From an uncultured Muribaculaceae bacterium (GTDB taxonomy: Bacteria > Bacteroidota > Bacteroidia > Bacteroidales > Muribaculaceae), in the NCBI GenBank assembly GCA_944321725.1, contig CALUMI010000002.1, forward strand, positions 62,001 to 126,000: a stretch of 64,000 bases of DNA, read 5' to 3'. A program made the translations under genes and the position numbers. The notes beneath the pieces were generated by a model. It was not told the DNA's origin. It searched no databases and saw nothing but the letters and a program-made list of their open reading frames with translations. Of this stretch, positions 30,055-39,134 are shown piece after piece. Each line of letters begins with the position of its first letter. Positions within the stretch are counted from its first letter, which is position 1.

Positions 30055-31218
30055 ATGGCATGTTTATACGTGTTTAATCCGGAAAATGATTTGGCTTTAG
30101 CTTGCGGAGAGCCTAATTTCACGCCGCCGGCCATGGCAAGACAAATCAAACGGGATTTGCAGTTGATTCAATTATGGATAGGCGATGAAGGTTATATATA
30201 TGCTCCCGTAAATGACATAAATACGTGTTTTGTCGACCGTATGAAATCATGCTTTCCAAAAAGCTGTGGAAATCAGAATTTATATGTCGATGGCACCAAT
30301 ATTGATTGTATATCCCCGTGGGGATGGAGCAGCGCGATAGCTTCGGAACTGAGCAAGCGGTTTAAAGATTATATAAATATTGATGTTTCAAAAATAAGAG
30401 AGCTGTCACACCGTAAAACTTCTATTTCTATTTGTTCTTATCTGTTACACTACTTTCCTGAAATTGGTAATTTTAGTATGCCTGAGTTGTGTAATACGGA
30501 AAATGATGTTACGGCTATGCTTAAAAAATATGGTGAATGTATGGTGAAAGCCCCGTGGTCGGGTAGTGGAAAAGGGGTATTCCGCATCAATAAAGTCAAC
30601 TATTCTAACTATTTGAATTGGATACGCAGCACGATACGAAAGCAAGGTTCTGTAATTTGTGAACAATATTTGGACAAGCAACAAGATTTTGCTTTGGAGT
30701 TTTATTCGGATGGTAAAAGCATAAAATATATCGGGCCGTCTGTGTTTTTTAATAATTCACGGTTCTCTTATGAGAGGGCACTTGTCGCGTCTTCGGATTT
30801 ATTGGAAAAACATCTGTTTAACTTTATGCCGAGATCTTATTTCGAACGGTTGAAAAACGCGATGGTATATGTGTTGGATAAAATTGTCCCGCAAATTTAT
30901 ACCGGTTATCTTGGTGTGGATATGATGATATATAAGGAAGATGGAAATTATAGGATAATGCCTTGTGTAGAATTAAATTTACGCATGACAATGGGGCTGA
31001 TAGCCAATAGAGTCGGTACGAATGTGTTAGAAAAAGGGAAAGTGGCAGACATGTCGATAATTTGGCATAAAGACACAAAATCCGCTATGGAATATATAGG
31101 TTCGCAGAAAATGCCTGTGATTAAAGACGGCATGCTTGAGTCGGGCACGCTGCTCCTTTCTCCACTATATCCGGATTCTCGTTATACGGCAGTGGTTACA
31201 GTCCGAGATAAGGATTAG
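30055..31218 (+). CDS. ATP-grasp-like protein of unknown function
   Basis: A 387-residue cytoplasmic protein I cannot assign to a named enzyme. The N-terminus (YVFNPENDLALACGEPNFTPPAMARQ) is distinctive. The centre has KAPWSGSGKGVFRI, which resembles the phosphate-binding lysine and glycine-rich loop of ATP-grasp ligases. The C-terminal part has DMMIYKEDG and CVELNLRMTMG, which fit the acidic and asparagine metal ligands of that fold. It probably ligates an acid to an amine or thiol, but the substrate is unknown. It follows nspC by three bases, which suggests, without proof, a polyamine link. Its stop overlaps the convergent maf stop. Confidence 0.72.
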   Translation: MACLYVFNPENDLALACGEPNFTPPAMARQIKRDLQLIQLWIGDEGYIYAPVNDINTCFVDRMKSCFPKSCGNQNLYVDGTNIDCISPWGWSSAIASELSKRFKDYINIDVSKIRELSHRKTSISICSYLLHYFPEIGNFSMPELCNTENDVTAMLKKYGECMVKAPWSGSGKGVFRINKVNYSNYLNWIRSTIRKQGSVICEQYLDKQQDFALEFYSDGKSIKYIGPSVFFNNSRFSYERALVASSDLLEKHLFNFMPRSYFERLKNAMVYVLDKIVPQIYTGYLGVDMMIYKEDGNYRIMPCVELNLRMTMGLIANRVGTNVLEKGKVADMSIIWHKDTKSAMEYIGSQKMPVIKDGMLESGTLLLSPLYPDSRYTAVVTVRDKD

Positions 31219-31799
31219 AATTTTTTCAACTCCCGGTATAATCGCTGTATAGGAAGCCCCATTACGTTGTAATAGCTTCCTGAAATGGATTCGACACCGA
31301 TATATCCGATCCATTCTTGTATCCCGTATGCGCCGGCTTTGTCAAACGGTTTGTATTTGTCAATGTAATAATATATTTCCTCATCGCTTATGGCTGAGAA
31401 TTTCACATCGGTGGTTACCGCAAATGATTCTGTTTTTTCTTTTGTGGATATTGCCACGCCTGTTATCACTTGATGTGTTTTCCCTGACAATAATTTCAGC
31501 ATTTTTACGGCTTCCTCTTCATTTGATGGTTTTCCTAACACCGTTTCGTTGCATACTACCACTGTATCGGCTGTTATCACGAGATGACCGGAGTCTGTCA
31601 AACTTTTGTATGCCTCAGCTTTTTTGCGGGCTATGTATAAAGATGTTTCTTTAGCCGGAATATTTTCCGGGTATGATTCATCTATATCTTTTATGATTTC
31701 CACTTTAAAATCAATTCCCAAGCCTTCCAACAGTTCACGTCTGCGAGGTGAGCCGCTCGCTAAGACGACTTTATATTTTTTTAAATTGTTGAGTATCAT
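31215..31799 (-). CDS. Maf-family nucleotide pyrophosphatase
   Basis: House-cleaning enzyme that hydrolyses non-canonical nucleoside triphosphates (dTTP/UTP or modified bases), keeping them from nucleic acids. The signature ASGSPRRRELLEGL is near the N-terminus. The catalytic base region lies in VITADTVV, and the conserved FDKAGAYGIQEW is present. I choose ATG 31799 (MILNNLKKYKVV): the in-frame ATG seven codons upstream would overlap the previous gene and has no family counterpart. It is last in a four-gene minus-strand cluster. Confidence 0.92.
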   Translation of the reverse strand: MILNNLKKYKVVLASGSPRRRELLEGLGIDFKVEIIKDIDESYPENIPAKETSLYIARKKAEAYKSLTDSGHLVITADTVVVCNETVLGKPSNEEEAVKMLKLLSGKTHQVITGVAISTKEKTESFAVTTDVKFSAISDEEIYYYIDKYKPFDKAGAYGIQEWIGYIGVESISGSYYNVMGLPIQRLYRELKKF

Positions 31800-31813
31800 A
31801 ATTTCCGTTTTAA

Positions 31814-32338
31814 TTACCATCCGAATGCTTTTTTGTCAGCAAGCCATTTGCCTTGAGCTTTCATTACGAGCTCAATTATTTCACGAGCGCAGCCTTCCCC
31901 GCCTTTATTTGTTGAAATGTATTTTGCGGCATTTAGTATGTCTGTTGCGGCGTCGGCAGGCGCCACAGACAATCCGGCACGCCGCATTATTTCGAGGTCA
32001 GGTATGTCATCGCCCATAAACATTACTTCAGAATCATCCAAATCATTGTCAGATAGCCATTTCTCATATATAGGCAGCTTTACGTCTGTCCCTAAAAACA
32101 AATCGGTTACACCCAAGTTGGTAAAACGTTTTTTTACCGCCTCTGTTTTTCCTCCGCTGATTATAGCTAAGCGGTATCCGGATTTGATGGCATATTGTAT
32201 GGCATAACCATCTTTTATGTTTATCATTCTCATTGGCTCTCCACTGGGATGGAGTGGTATTGTTGACGATGATAAAACACCGTCCACATCAAAAACGAAT
32301 GCTTTTATTTTTGTCATATCATATAATATTCCGCTCAT
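31814..32338 (-). CDS. KdsC-like HAD phosphatase (KDO 8-phosphate phosphatase family)
   Basis: HAD-superfamily phosphatase of subclass IIIA. The 174 residues match the KdsC pattern: FDVDGVL nucleophile motif, a short core with no large cap, SGGKTEAVKKR (motif II region), and FMGDDIPDLEIMRRAG (acidic motif IV). KdsC removes phosphate from 3-deoxy-manno-octulosonate 8-phosphate on the way to LPS inner core. The first ATG overlaps the preceding stop by four bases, which favours it over a second ATG seven codons in. No other KDO gene is next to it, so a different sugar-acid phosphate is possible. Confidence 0.88.
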   Translation of the reverse strand: MSGILYDMTKIKAFVFDVDGVLSSSTIPLHPSGEPMRMINIKDGYAIQYAIKSGYRLAIISGGKTEAVKKRFTNLGVTDLFLGTDVKLPIYEKWLSDNDLDDSEVMFMGDDIPDLEIMRRAGLSVAPADAATDILNAAKYISTNKGGEGCAREIIELVMKAQGKWLADKKAFGW

Positions 32339-33117
32339 TGTTTGTATTTTTCTATAATAGCGTTTGAAAGTAGTTCGTAAATTGCTTTATTGTCGCCGTT
32401 CAGCATGGCCAAGTGATTGGCAATGATTTTCTTGTCGCTGCGTCGCGCCGGGCCTGTTTGTGATAAAAAAGGAGAAGTTACGGTTATTTTCCTTGTTGTT
32501 TCGTTGATTAATGGAATTAGCACGGAAAACGGTATGTCGTGGCGTTCCAATATTTCGCTTGATATAGTATACATGAAATTTGTGAAATTGCATGCAAAAA
32601 CAGCCGCTATATGTATTTCTTTGCGTAATTCGCTGTTCGCATAATAAACATGCTGTGAAATGAAATTTGCTAAATCATGGATTTTATTTGTCGTGTTAAT
32701 GTCTGACCCCTCTATAAAGAAGGATATTTCATTCATTTTTAAATTCACATCTTTGGAGAATGTCTGTAACGGATACAGCACTCCGTTTTGTTTGAATGAT
32801 TTATCGAATACTTCACGCGCAATGCTGCCGGATGTATGCACCCATAATGCCTCTTTTTTTGAATTTGGCACGTTTCCCAAAAATGATTTTATGGCATCAT
32901 CTTTAACAGAGATTATATATACATCAGCATCCGCTAATTCTTTGGCGGAATCAGTCGCGGCACATGTTGGAGATATTTTATTGGCGAGCTGACGTGCATT
33001 TGCTATCTTGTGGCTGAATATTTGCAGAATGTCGCATTTTTCGGATAATGCCATTGACAAATGTGTGGCGACATTTCCACTCCCGATAATGCAAATTTTC
33101 AATTTTCGGTTCTCCAT
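32335..33117 (-). CDS. Rossmann-fold and DUF2520 domain oxidoreductase-like protein
   Basis: A 260-residue protein with an N-terminal NADP-type Rossmann motif (KICIIGSGNVATHLS) and a C-terminal DUF2520 helical domain (EIHIAAVFACNFTNFMYTI). It resembles ketopantoate-reductase or F420-dependent NADP reductase-like proteins. The reaction is unknown. I place the start at ATG 33117 (MENRKLKI); the frame continues ten codons upstream, deeper into the nitroreductase gene. The order DUF2520, KdsC-like, Maf is one I associate with Bacteroidota, though its meaning is unclear. Confidence 0.83.
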   Translation of the reverse strand: MENRKLKICIIGSGNVATHLSMALSEKCDILQIFSHKIANARQLANKISPTCAATDSAKELADADVYIISVKDDAIKSFLGNVPNSKKEALWVHTSGSIAREVFDKSFKQNGVLYPLQTFSKDVNLKMNEISFFIEGSDINTTNKIHDLANFISQHVYYANSELRKEIHIAAVFACNFTNFMYTISSEILERHDIPFSVLIPLINETTRKITVTSPFLSQTGPARRSDKKIIANHLAMLNGDNKAIYELLSNAIIEKYKQ

Positions 33118-33638
33118 TTTCCAATATGAATTTTCTCCCACTTGCATTTCTCAGGATCGTAAGGTTTGCGGTCTTCATCTTTTTTGCCAAATGTGACAAT
33201 ACATAGAATCCTAATCTCATCAGGGATGGAAAGCAGGTTGCGCACATAGTCTTCAGAAGATGTCCCATCCTCTTTCAGCCTGTTGGCAATTTGTATCCAA
33301 CAACTTCCCAATCCGCAATCTTCAGCTTGAAGCTGCATAAATATAGCCGCAATCGACGCGTCTTCCACCCAACAGTCGCTTATTTCGGGATTGCTGGTGA
33401 CAACCACAGCCAAAGGGCATGATTCAAGTGGCTTGGTTCCGAAGTCTTTGCTATTTGCTAATTCTGTTAAAACGTTTTTATCCTCTATAACAACAAATTG
33501 GCAAGGCATTTTTCCCTTTGAGGAAGGAGCCACCAATGCCGCCTCAAGGATTATCTTTACGCATTCGGGAGATATATGCTCTTCCGAATATTTTCTGATA
33601 CTTCTTCTGTGCAATATTAATTCATGCAGATTATTCAT
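33099..33638 (-). CDS. Nitroreductase-family flavoprotein
   Basis: Small FMN-dependent NAD(P)H oxidoreductase (179 residues). The N-terminal RRSIRKYSEEHIS is the FMN-phosphate-binding signature of the family. APSSKGKMPCQF and the C-terminal VTFGKK complete the pattern. The natural substrate is unknown; relatives reduce quinones or nitro compounds. It heads a minus-strand cluster with DUF2520, KdsC-like and Maf genes. A -7 element TAACTTTG lies at 33659-33666 on the minus strand, without a good -33. Confidence 0.88.
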   Translation of the reverse strand: MNNLHELILHRRSIRKYSEEHISPECVKIILEAALVAPSSKGKMPCQFVVIEDKNVLTELANSKDFGTKPLESCPLAVVVTSNPEISDCWVEDASIAAIFMQLQAEDCGLGSCWIQIANRLKEDGTSSEDYVRNLLSIPDEIRILCIVTFGKKDEDRKPYDPEKCKWEKIHIGKWRTEN

Positions 33639-33746
33639 GTCATAAATATTTTATCAAACAAAGTTACAAAAAAGTCTCAAATATTTGTTTAGGTGTAGAA
33701 CAAACCGGGTTGTTATGATATTGTTAAATAAAAAAAGTGAAATGCT

Positions 33747-33776
33747 TTTGCGTTTTGAAGTTTAATTTTACCTTTG
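33747..33776 (+). promoter_or_regulatory. Bacteroidota-type promoter for the ROK kinase
   Basis: TTTG (33747-33750), 18 bases, TACCTTTG (33769-33776). The spacer is one or two bases shorter than at the other promoters here. The start codon follows after 28 bases. Confidence 0.62.
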
Positions 33777-33804
33777 TGGAAATTTCTATCTTAAAATATA
33801 TATT

Positions 33805-34794
33805 ATGGGTAAACCTTATGTTGTTGGAATAGACATAGGCGGTACGAATACCGTCTTTGGCATTGTAGACGCGCGCGGAACAGTACTCGCAAGCGCTTCT
33901 ATCAAGACTCAAAAACATGCAAACATCACAGACTATATCGATGAATTGTATGAGGAGTTGTCGAAATTAATAGTTACAAATGATGCTGTAGATAAAATTG
34001 CCGGAATAGGAATAGGAGCACCGAATGCTAACTATTTTACAGGGGAGATTGCCGATGGTGTTAATTTGCCATGGCCGACTCCAATCCCTTTGGCAGACTT
34101 GGTGTCGGAGAAATTTGGTATACCGGTTGCGATAACCAATGACGCAAATGCCGCTGCGATAGGCGAAATGACTTACGGAGCTGCCCGTGGTATGAAGGAT
34201 TTTATCATGATTACTTTGGGGACGGGTGTAGGCAGCGGAATTGTCATCAACGGTCAAATGGTGTACGGGCATGACGGTTTTGCGGGAGAGCTTGGGCATG
34301 TGATTATGAAACGCAACAACGGGCGTACATGTGGCTGCGGACGCACGGGCTGCCTTGAAACATACGCGTCGGCTACAGGTGTGGCACGCACCGCACGGGA
34401 GTTTTTGGAAGCGAGAGCCACAGAACCTTCATTGCTGAGAAATCTTGACATCGCGTCGATTACGTCAAAGGACGTATATGACGCGGCAATGGCAGGTGAC
34501 AAATTGGCTAAAGATGTGTTTGATTTCACAGGAAATATTTTGGGTGAGGCTTTTGCCGATTTTATAGCCTTTTCAAGTCCGGAGGCAATAATCTTGTTTG
34601 GCGGGCTCGCAAAATCAGGCGATTTGCTTATGCGACCTTTAAAAGAGTCAATGGACAGGAATACAATGGCTGTGTTTAGAGGCAAGGTGAAATTACTGAT
34701 GTCGGAATTAAAAGAAAGTGATGCTGCCGTATTAGGGGCAAGCGCTCTTGGTTGGGAAGCCAAAGCGGCATCGGATATCAACAAGAAGAAATAA
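33805..34794 (+). CDS. ROK-family sugar kinase, probably glucokinase
   Basis: Phosphorylates glucose or a related hexose with ATP. The 329-residue protein opens with the phosphate loop GIDIGGTNTVFGI. It has the ROK zinc motif CGCGRTGCLE preceded by GELGHV, whose His is also a zinc ligand in the family. There is no N-terminal helix-turn-helix, so it is a kinase and not a ROK repressor. It is a single-gene unit with its own promoter and terminator. Glucose 6-phosphate could feed the glycogen genes in this window. Confidence 0.9.
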   Translation: MGKPYVVGIDIGGTNTVFGIVDARGTVLASASIKTQKHANITDYIDELYEELSKLIVTNDAVDKIAGIGIGAPNANYFTGEIADGVNLPWPTPIPLADLVSEKFGIPVAITNDANAAAIGEMTYGAARGMKDFIMITLGTGVGSGIVINGQMVYGHDGFAGELGHVIMKRNNGRTCGCGRTGCLETYASATGVARTAREFLEARATEPSLLRNLDIASITSKDVYDAAMAGDKLAKDVFDFTGNILGEAFADFIAFSSPEAIILFGGLAKSGDLLMRPLKESMDRNTMAVFRGKVKLLMSELKESDAAVLGASALGWEAKAASDINKKK

Positions 34795-34809
34795 AGAATT
34801 GCCAATAAT

Positions 34810-34848
34810 CAAGAAAACGGATGCAAACAAAATGTATCCGTTTTCTTG
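34810..34848 (+). terminator. Terminator after the ROK kinase
   Basis: A 15-bp stem (34810-34824 with 34834-34848, one G-T pair) and a nine-base A-rich loop. The 3' arm contains TTTTC, but no long T-run follows. Confidence 0.7.
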
Positions 34849-34860
34849 GTTATAAACAGT

Positions 34861-34891
34861 TTGTTTCATTCTTTTATTTCAGTATCTTTGC
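34861..34891 (+). promoter_or_regulatory. Bacteroidota-type promoter for the etfB operon
   Basis: TTTG (34861-34864), 19 bases, TATCTTTG (34884-34891). The start codon of etfB is 45 bases further on. Confidence 0.76.
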
Positions 34892-34936
34892 AATCAGAGA
34901 AAATAATGAAAAGTACTAATTAATATCTTTTTAATT

Positions 34937-35812
34937 ATGAGTTTTAATATAATTGTGCTGGCAAAACAAGTGCCGGACACTCGTAATGTAGGAAAAGATG
35001 CAATGAAAGCTGACGGAACTATAAATAGGGCTGCATTGCCGGCTATATTTAACCCGGAGGACTTGAATGCATTGGAACAAGCTCTACAAATTAAGGAACA
35101 AAATCCCGGTACATCTATTACAGTTCTCACAATGGGGCCTCCACGCGCTGCCGAGATTATCAGAGAGGCTATATATCGTGGCGCCGATACAGGCATTGTG
35201 CTGACCGACCGTGCTTTTGCGGGAGCCGACACTCTTGCTACATCTTATGCGCTGTCAGCAGCTATCCGCAAAATCGGCAAATTTGATTTGATTATAGCCG
35301 GACGTCAGGCGATTGATGGCGATACGGCGCAAGTTGCTCCTCAGGTGGCAGAAAAATTGCAACTGCCTCAAATCACATACGCTGAGAAGATTGATAAAAT
35401 TGAAAACGGGAAAGTGACGGTGACACGTCGTTTGGAATCCGGAGTCGAAACATTGGTTTCTCCGATGCCTGTGGTAATAACAGTTAATGGTTCGGCAGAT
35501 GAGTGCCGTCCGCGCAACGCAAGACGCATACAAAAATACAAATATGCTGTCACTCCAAGTGAGAAAGCGGCGTTGGGACCGGAAAAGGCGGCGATAGTTG
35601 ACGCCCGGCCTTATTTGGCATTAAAGGAGTGGAGTGCTGCCGACGTCGATGCTGATCCGTCGCAGATTGGGCTTACAGGCTCTCCGACAAAGGTCAAGGG
35701 CATTGTGAATGTTGTGTTCCAAGCAAAAGAAAGCAAGCGTTTGGATGGCAAAGACCAAGTTGCATTGGAAGATTTGGTAAAAGAATTAATTGAAAACCAT
35801 ACGATAGGGTAG
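34937..35812 (+). CDS. etfB: Electron transfer flavoprotein beta subunit
   Basis: Small subunit of the ETF heterodimer, which takes electrons from acyl-CoA dehydrogenases. The 291-residue protein has the N-terminal IIVLAKQVPDTRN typical of EtfB and the AMP/FAD-proximal region (IIAGRQAIDGDTAQVAPQVAEKL). It heads an operon with etfA and an acyl-CoA dehydrogenase, so the three proteins probably form one electron-transfer chain. A bifurcating ETF is possible but cannot be decided from sequence reading alone. Confidence 0.93.
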   Translation: MSFNIIVLAKQVPDTRNVGKDAMKADGTINRAALPAIFNPEDLNALEQALQIKEQNPGTSITVLTMGPPRAAEIIREAIYRGADTGIVLTDRAFAGADTLATSYALSAAIRKIGKFDLIIAGRQAIDGDTAQVAPQVAEKLQLPQITYAEKIDKIENGKVTVTRRLESGVETLVSPMPVVITVNGSADECRPRNARRIQKYKYAVTPSEKAALGPEKAAIVDARPYLALKEWSAADVDADPSQIGLTGSPTKVKGIVNVVFQAKESKRLDGKDQVALEDLVKELIENHTIG

Positions 35813-35839
35813 TTCCATTCGTATTAAAAAGAATCAACA

Positions 35840-36868
35840 ATGATGGATGAAAATAATCTAATTGTATATTGCGAGTTTGAAGACGGCAATATTGCAGATG
35901 TCAGTTTGGAATTGCTGACAAAAGGACGGTCATTGGCCAATCAGCTCGGTGTCCGCCTTGAGGCTATCGTGTTGGGCGATAATTTGGATGGTGTGGAAAA
36001 CCAAATATTCCCATACGGCGTGGATGTAGTCTACAAATTAGAGGATAAGAGGTTGTTCCCTTACACGTCACTGCCACATGCTTCCGCTTTAATCAATTTG
36101 TTTAAGGAAATCAAACCTCAGGTGTGTCTGATGGGAGCAACTACGATTGGGCGTGATCTCGGACCGAGAGTGTCCTCTTGCTTGCACAGTGGCTTGACTG
36201 CGGATTGTACAGCATTGGAAATAGGGGATCATAAAGATCCGAAGACAGGTGTAGAATACAAAAATCTTCTTTATCAGATACGTCCGGCGTTTGGCGGAAA
36301 TATAGTCGCAACGATTGTCAACCCTGAATGTCGCCCGCAAATGGCAACTGTGAGAGAGGGTGTAATGAAAAAAGAAGTATATGATGAAAATTATAAAGGT
36401 ACAGTTGTTGCTCTGGATGTAAAAAAATATATTCCGGAAACAGACTATATTGTTTCTATAATCGACAGGCACATAGCCAAATCAAAGATAAACATCAAAA
36501 ACGCGCCTATTATCGTTGCCGGTGGCTATGGTGTCGGCAGCAAAGAAAATTTTGATTTGTTGTTTAAACTTGCGGATGTGCTTGGCGCGGAGGTAGGCGC
36601 TTCACGTGCCGCTGTTGATGCCGGGTTCACCGAGCATGAGCGTCAGATAGGACAAACAGGAGTGACAGTACACCCTAAATTATACATCGCATGCGGTATT
36701 TCAGGACAAATACAACATATTGCGGGTATGCAGGACAGTGCTATTATCATATCGATAAACAGTGATCCGGATGCTCCAATCAACACTATTGCCGATTATG
36801 TCATAACAGGTAATTTAGAGGAAGTGATTCCGGCTTTGATTAAATATTATAAGAAGAATTCTAAGTAA
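35840..36868 (+). CDS. etfA: Electron transfer flavoprotein alpha subunit
   Basis: Large ETF subunit, carrying most of the FAD site. The 342-residue protein has the C-terminal FAD-binding pattern: AGGYGVGSKENF, VGASRAAVDAGF, GQTGVTVHPKLYIACGISGQIQH, and a closing region with INSDPDAPI. ATG 35843 directly follows the first ATG and is an equal start candidate. It lies 27 bases after etfB and 12 before the dehydrogenase. Confidence 0.93.
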   Translation: MMDENNLIVYCEFEDGNIADVSLELLTKGRSLANQLGVRLEAIVLGDNLDGVENQIFPYGVDVVYKLEDKRLFPYTSLPHASALINLFKEIKPQVCLMGATTIGRDLGPRVSSCLHSGLTADCTALEIGDHKDPKTGVEYKNLLYQIRPAFGGNIVATIVNPECRPQMATVREGVMKKEVYDENYKGTVVALDVKKYIPETDYIVSIIDRHIAKSKINIKNAPIIVAGGYGVGSKENFDLLFKLADVLGAEVGASRAAVDAGFTEHERQIGQTGVTVHPKLYIACGISGQIQHIAGMQDSAIIISINSDPDAPINTIADYVITGNLEEVIPALIKYYKKNSK

Positions 36869-36880
36869 AAACGATTAAAG

Positions 36881-38581
36881 ATGGCTAATTTTTATAATGA
36901 TAACCCGGACTTAAAGCATCATCTTACTCATCCTTTGATGCGTAAGATTGTAGAATTGAAAGAACGAAATTTTACTGATGCGGAAAAATACGATTATGCT
37001 CCTTTTGATTTTGAGGATGCCATGGATTCGTATGAGAAAGTACTTGAAATAGCCGGAGAAATTTCGGGTGAAATAGTAGCGCAAAACGCAGATGACGTAG
37101 ACCATGAGGGTCCTCATGTTGTAGATGGTCATGTGGTATACGCAAAAGGCACCCAAAAGAATTTGGATGCGCTTGTAAAAGCAGGATTAATGGGTATTTC
37201 ACTGCCACGCCGCTACAACGGATTGAATTTTTCATTAGTGCCATATATCATGGCAGCGGATATGGTAAGTAGGGCTGATGCAGGATTTGTGAATATTTGG
37301 GGTTTGCAGGATTGTGCTGAAACAATTTATGAATTTGCAAGTGAGGAGCAACGTCAACGTTTCTTGCCAAGAGTATGTGCAGGAGAAACAATGGCAATGG
37401 ATTTGACGGAGCCTGATGCCGGCAGCGATTTGCAGGCCGTGATGTTGAAAGCGTCCTACAATGAGGCTGACGGTACGTGGAGATTAAACGGTGTAAAACG
37501 TTTTATTACTAATGGTGATGGCAATATAGCGTTGGTTCTTGCCCGTTCAGAAGAAGGTACACATGACGGGCGCGGATTGTCTATGTTCATTTTCGACCGT
37601 AACGATGGGGGTGTGACGGTACGCCGTATAGAAAATAAAATGGGAATAAAGGGCTCTCCGACATGTGAGCTTGTCTTTAAAAACGCAAAGGCTGAATTAT
37701 GCGGCTCGCGCAAACTCGGTTTGATTAAGTATGTTATGGCATTGATGAACGGGGCACGTTTAGGCATTGCCGCCCAATCGGTGGGAGTCAGTGAGGCAGC
37801 ATATCGCGAAGCTTTGTCCTATGCCAACGACAGAAAACAGTTTGGCAAGGCTATCATTGAATTTCCTGCGGTATATGAAATGTTGGCGGTGATGAAAGCG
37901 AAACTTGACGCATCGCGCAGTATCTTGTATGAAACTACAAGATTCGTGGACATGTATAAAATATACGAGGATATAGCGAGAGAGCGCACTCTTTCGCCTG
38001 AAGAGCGGAAGGAGATGAAATATTATCAACGCCTTGCTGACGCATTCACGCCAATGGCAAAAGGCATGGGCAGTGAGTTCTGTAATCAGAATGCTTATGA
38101 TGCCGTACAAATACATGGCGGCTCCGGCTTCATGAAAGATTATGCTTGTGAGCGTATCTATAGAGATGCCCGTATTACATCAATTTATGAGGGAACAACC
38201 CAGCTTCAAGTAGTGGCAGCGATACGCCACGTGACGACCGGCACTTATTTAAGCCGCATCAAGGAATATGAGGCGATGGAATATGCTGAAGAGCTCAGCC
38301 CTTTAAAAAATAAATTGATTGCCATGACCGAACTGTATGAAAAAGCTGTCGTATGTGTTACAGATACTAAAAACACGGAATATGTAGATTTCCATGCGCG
38401 CAGGCTCGTTGAAATGGCAGGGCACATCATTATGGGGTATCTTCTAATGGGTGACGCATCTCGCAACGCTAATTTCCTTAAATCAACAAACGTATATATC
38501 AATTATGGAGAGGCTGAAGTTGACAAAAATTACAAATTGATAACAACTTCAGATCCTGATAAAATGAGCTTGTATAAATAA
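36881..38581 (+). CDS. Acyl-CoA dehydrogenase
   Basis: FAD enzyme introducing a trans-2 double bond into acyl-CoA and passing electrons to the ETF encoded just upstream. The 566 residues are longer than the usual 380 because of extra N- and C-terminal segments. The core shows MDLTEPDAGSDLQA (flavin and substrate loop), KRFITNGDG, and the catalytic-base region IYEGTTQLQ with Glu437. The chain-length preference is not visible. No thiolase or hydratase gene is in the cluster, so the physiological acyl-CoA could be a short-chain fermentation intermediate. Confidence 0.92.
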   Translation: MANFYNDNPDLKHHLTHPLMRKIVELKERNFTDAEKYDYAPFDFEDAMDSYEKVLEIAGEISGEIVAQNADDVDHEGPHVVDGHVVYAKGTQKNLDALVKAGLMGISLPRRYNGLNFSLVPYIMAADMVSRADAGFVNIWGLQDCAETIYEFASEEQRQRFLPRVCAGETMAMDLTEPDAGSDLQAVMLKASYNEADGTWRLNGVKRFITNGDGNIALVLARSEEGTHDGRGLSMFIFDRNDGGVTVRRIENKMGIKGSPTCELVFKNAKAELCGSRKLGLIKYVMALMNGARLGIAAQSVGVSEAAYREALSYANDRKQFGKAIIEFPAVYEMLAVMKAKLDASRSILYETTRFVDMYKIYEDIARERTLSPEERKEMKYYQRLADAFTPMAKGMGSEFCNQNAYDAVQIHGGSGFMKDYACERIYRDARITSIYEGTTQLQVVAAIRHVTTGTYLSRIKEYEAMEYAEELSPLKNKLIAMTELYEKAVVCVTDTKNTEYVDFHARRLVEMAGHIIMGYLLMGDASRNANFLKSTNVYINYGEAEVDKNYKLITTSDPDKMSLYK

Positions 38582-38616
38582 TAGACTGCCTTAGATTTTA
38601 TATAATCAAAGGAGTA

Positions 38617-38647
38617 GGGTGCATCCGGCCGGATGCACCCTTTTTTA
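38617..38647 (+). terminator. Terminator after the acyl-CoA dehydrogenase
   Basis: A perfectly self-complementary 24-base stretch (38617-38640) with a GGCC centre, followed by six T. It ends the etfB-etfA-dehydrogenase transcript. Confidence 0.9.
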
Positions 38648-39070
38648 TTATCATTATATAAATCATATCCATTATGGCAGTATGATTTGCAATATGGAAC
38701 AGTATGTTATTCTCAATTTGTAAAGCATAGTTTGAAACACAAAAGAACTGTTAGAAGAAATATCTTTCCCTTTTTGTTTCCGCAACCTTGCACAATCTTA
38801 ACTATTAATTCATGTTACATAAGTTAACATTTAAATTATGTGACTAAAAATCAGTGGTATAATTAAATGTATTTGCACGCTTAGGATAGATGCCTACTGT
38901 GTTGTTACATGCCTAAAGATAATACACATTAATACAGTGTAACTACTTAATATCAATGCTGTTAATTATATTTATATAAACTATAAATTTAAGTATTTGG
39001 ATTTGATTGATTAAGATGTGTGTAAGGTTGTTTTTCGTTGTATTTGTATTTGCAAATTAGCCGCATAATG
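38648..39070. other. AT-rich intergenic region without a recognisable gene
   Basis: About 420 bases of AT-rich sequence between the terminator and the promoter of the Xre gene. I see no coding frame with family likeness, no tRNA and no strong hairpin. Confidence 0.6.
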
Positions 39071-39102
39071 TTTGTGTTTGCAAAATAGAATTACTATATT
39101 TG
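39071..39102 (+). promoter_or_regulatory. Bacteroidota-type promoter for the Xre regulator
   Basis: TTTG (39071-39074), 20 bases, TATATTTG (39095-39102). The start codon at 39135 follows after 32 bases. Confidence 0.76.
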
Positions 39103-39134
39103 CGTCCGTAAATTAATTATCAGAGATAATTGCA

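Noticed and set aside
38633..38827. Small open frame after the acyl-CoA dehydrogenase
   Set aside because: It begins inside a terminator stem and has no start context or likeness.
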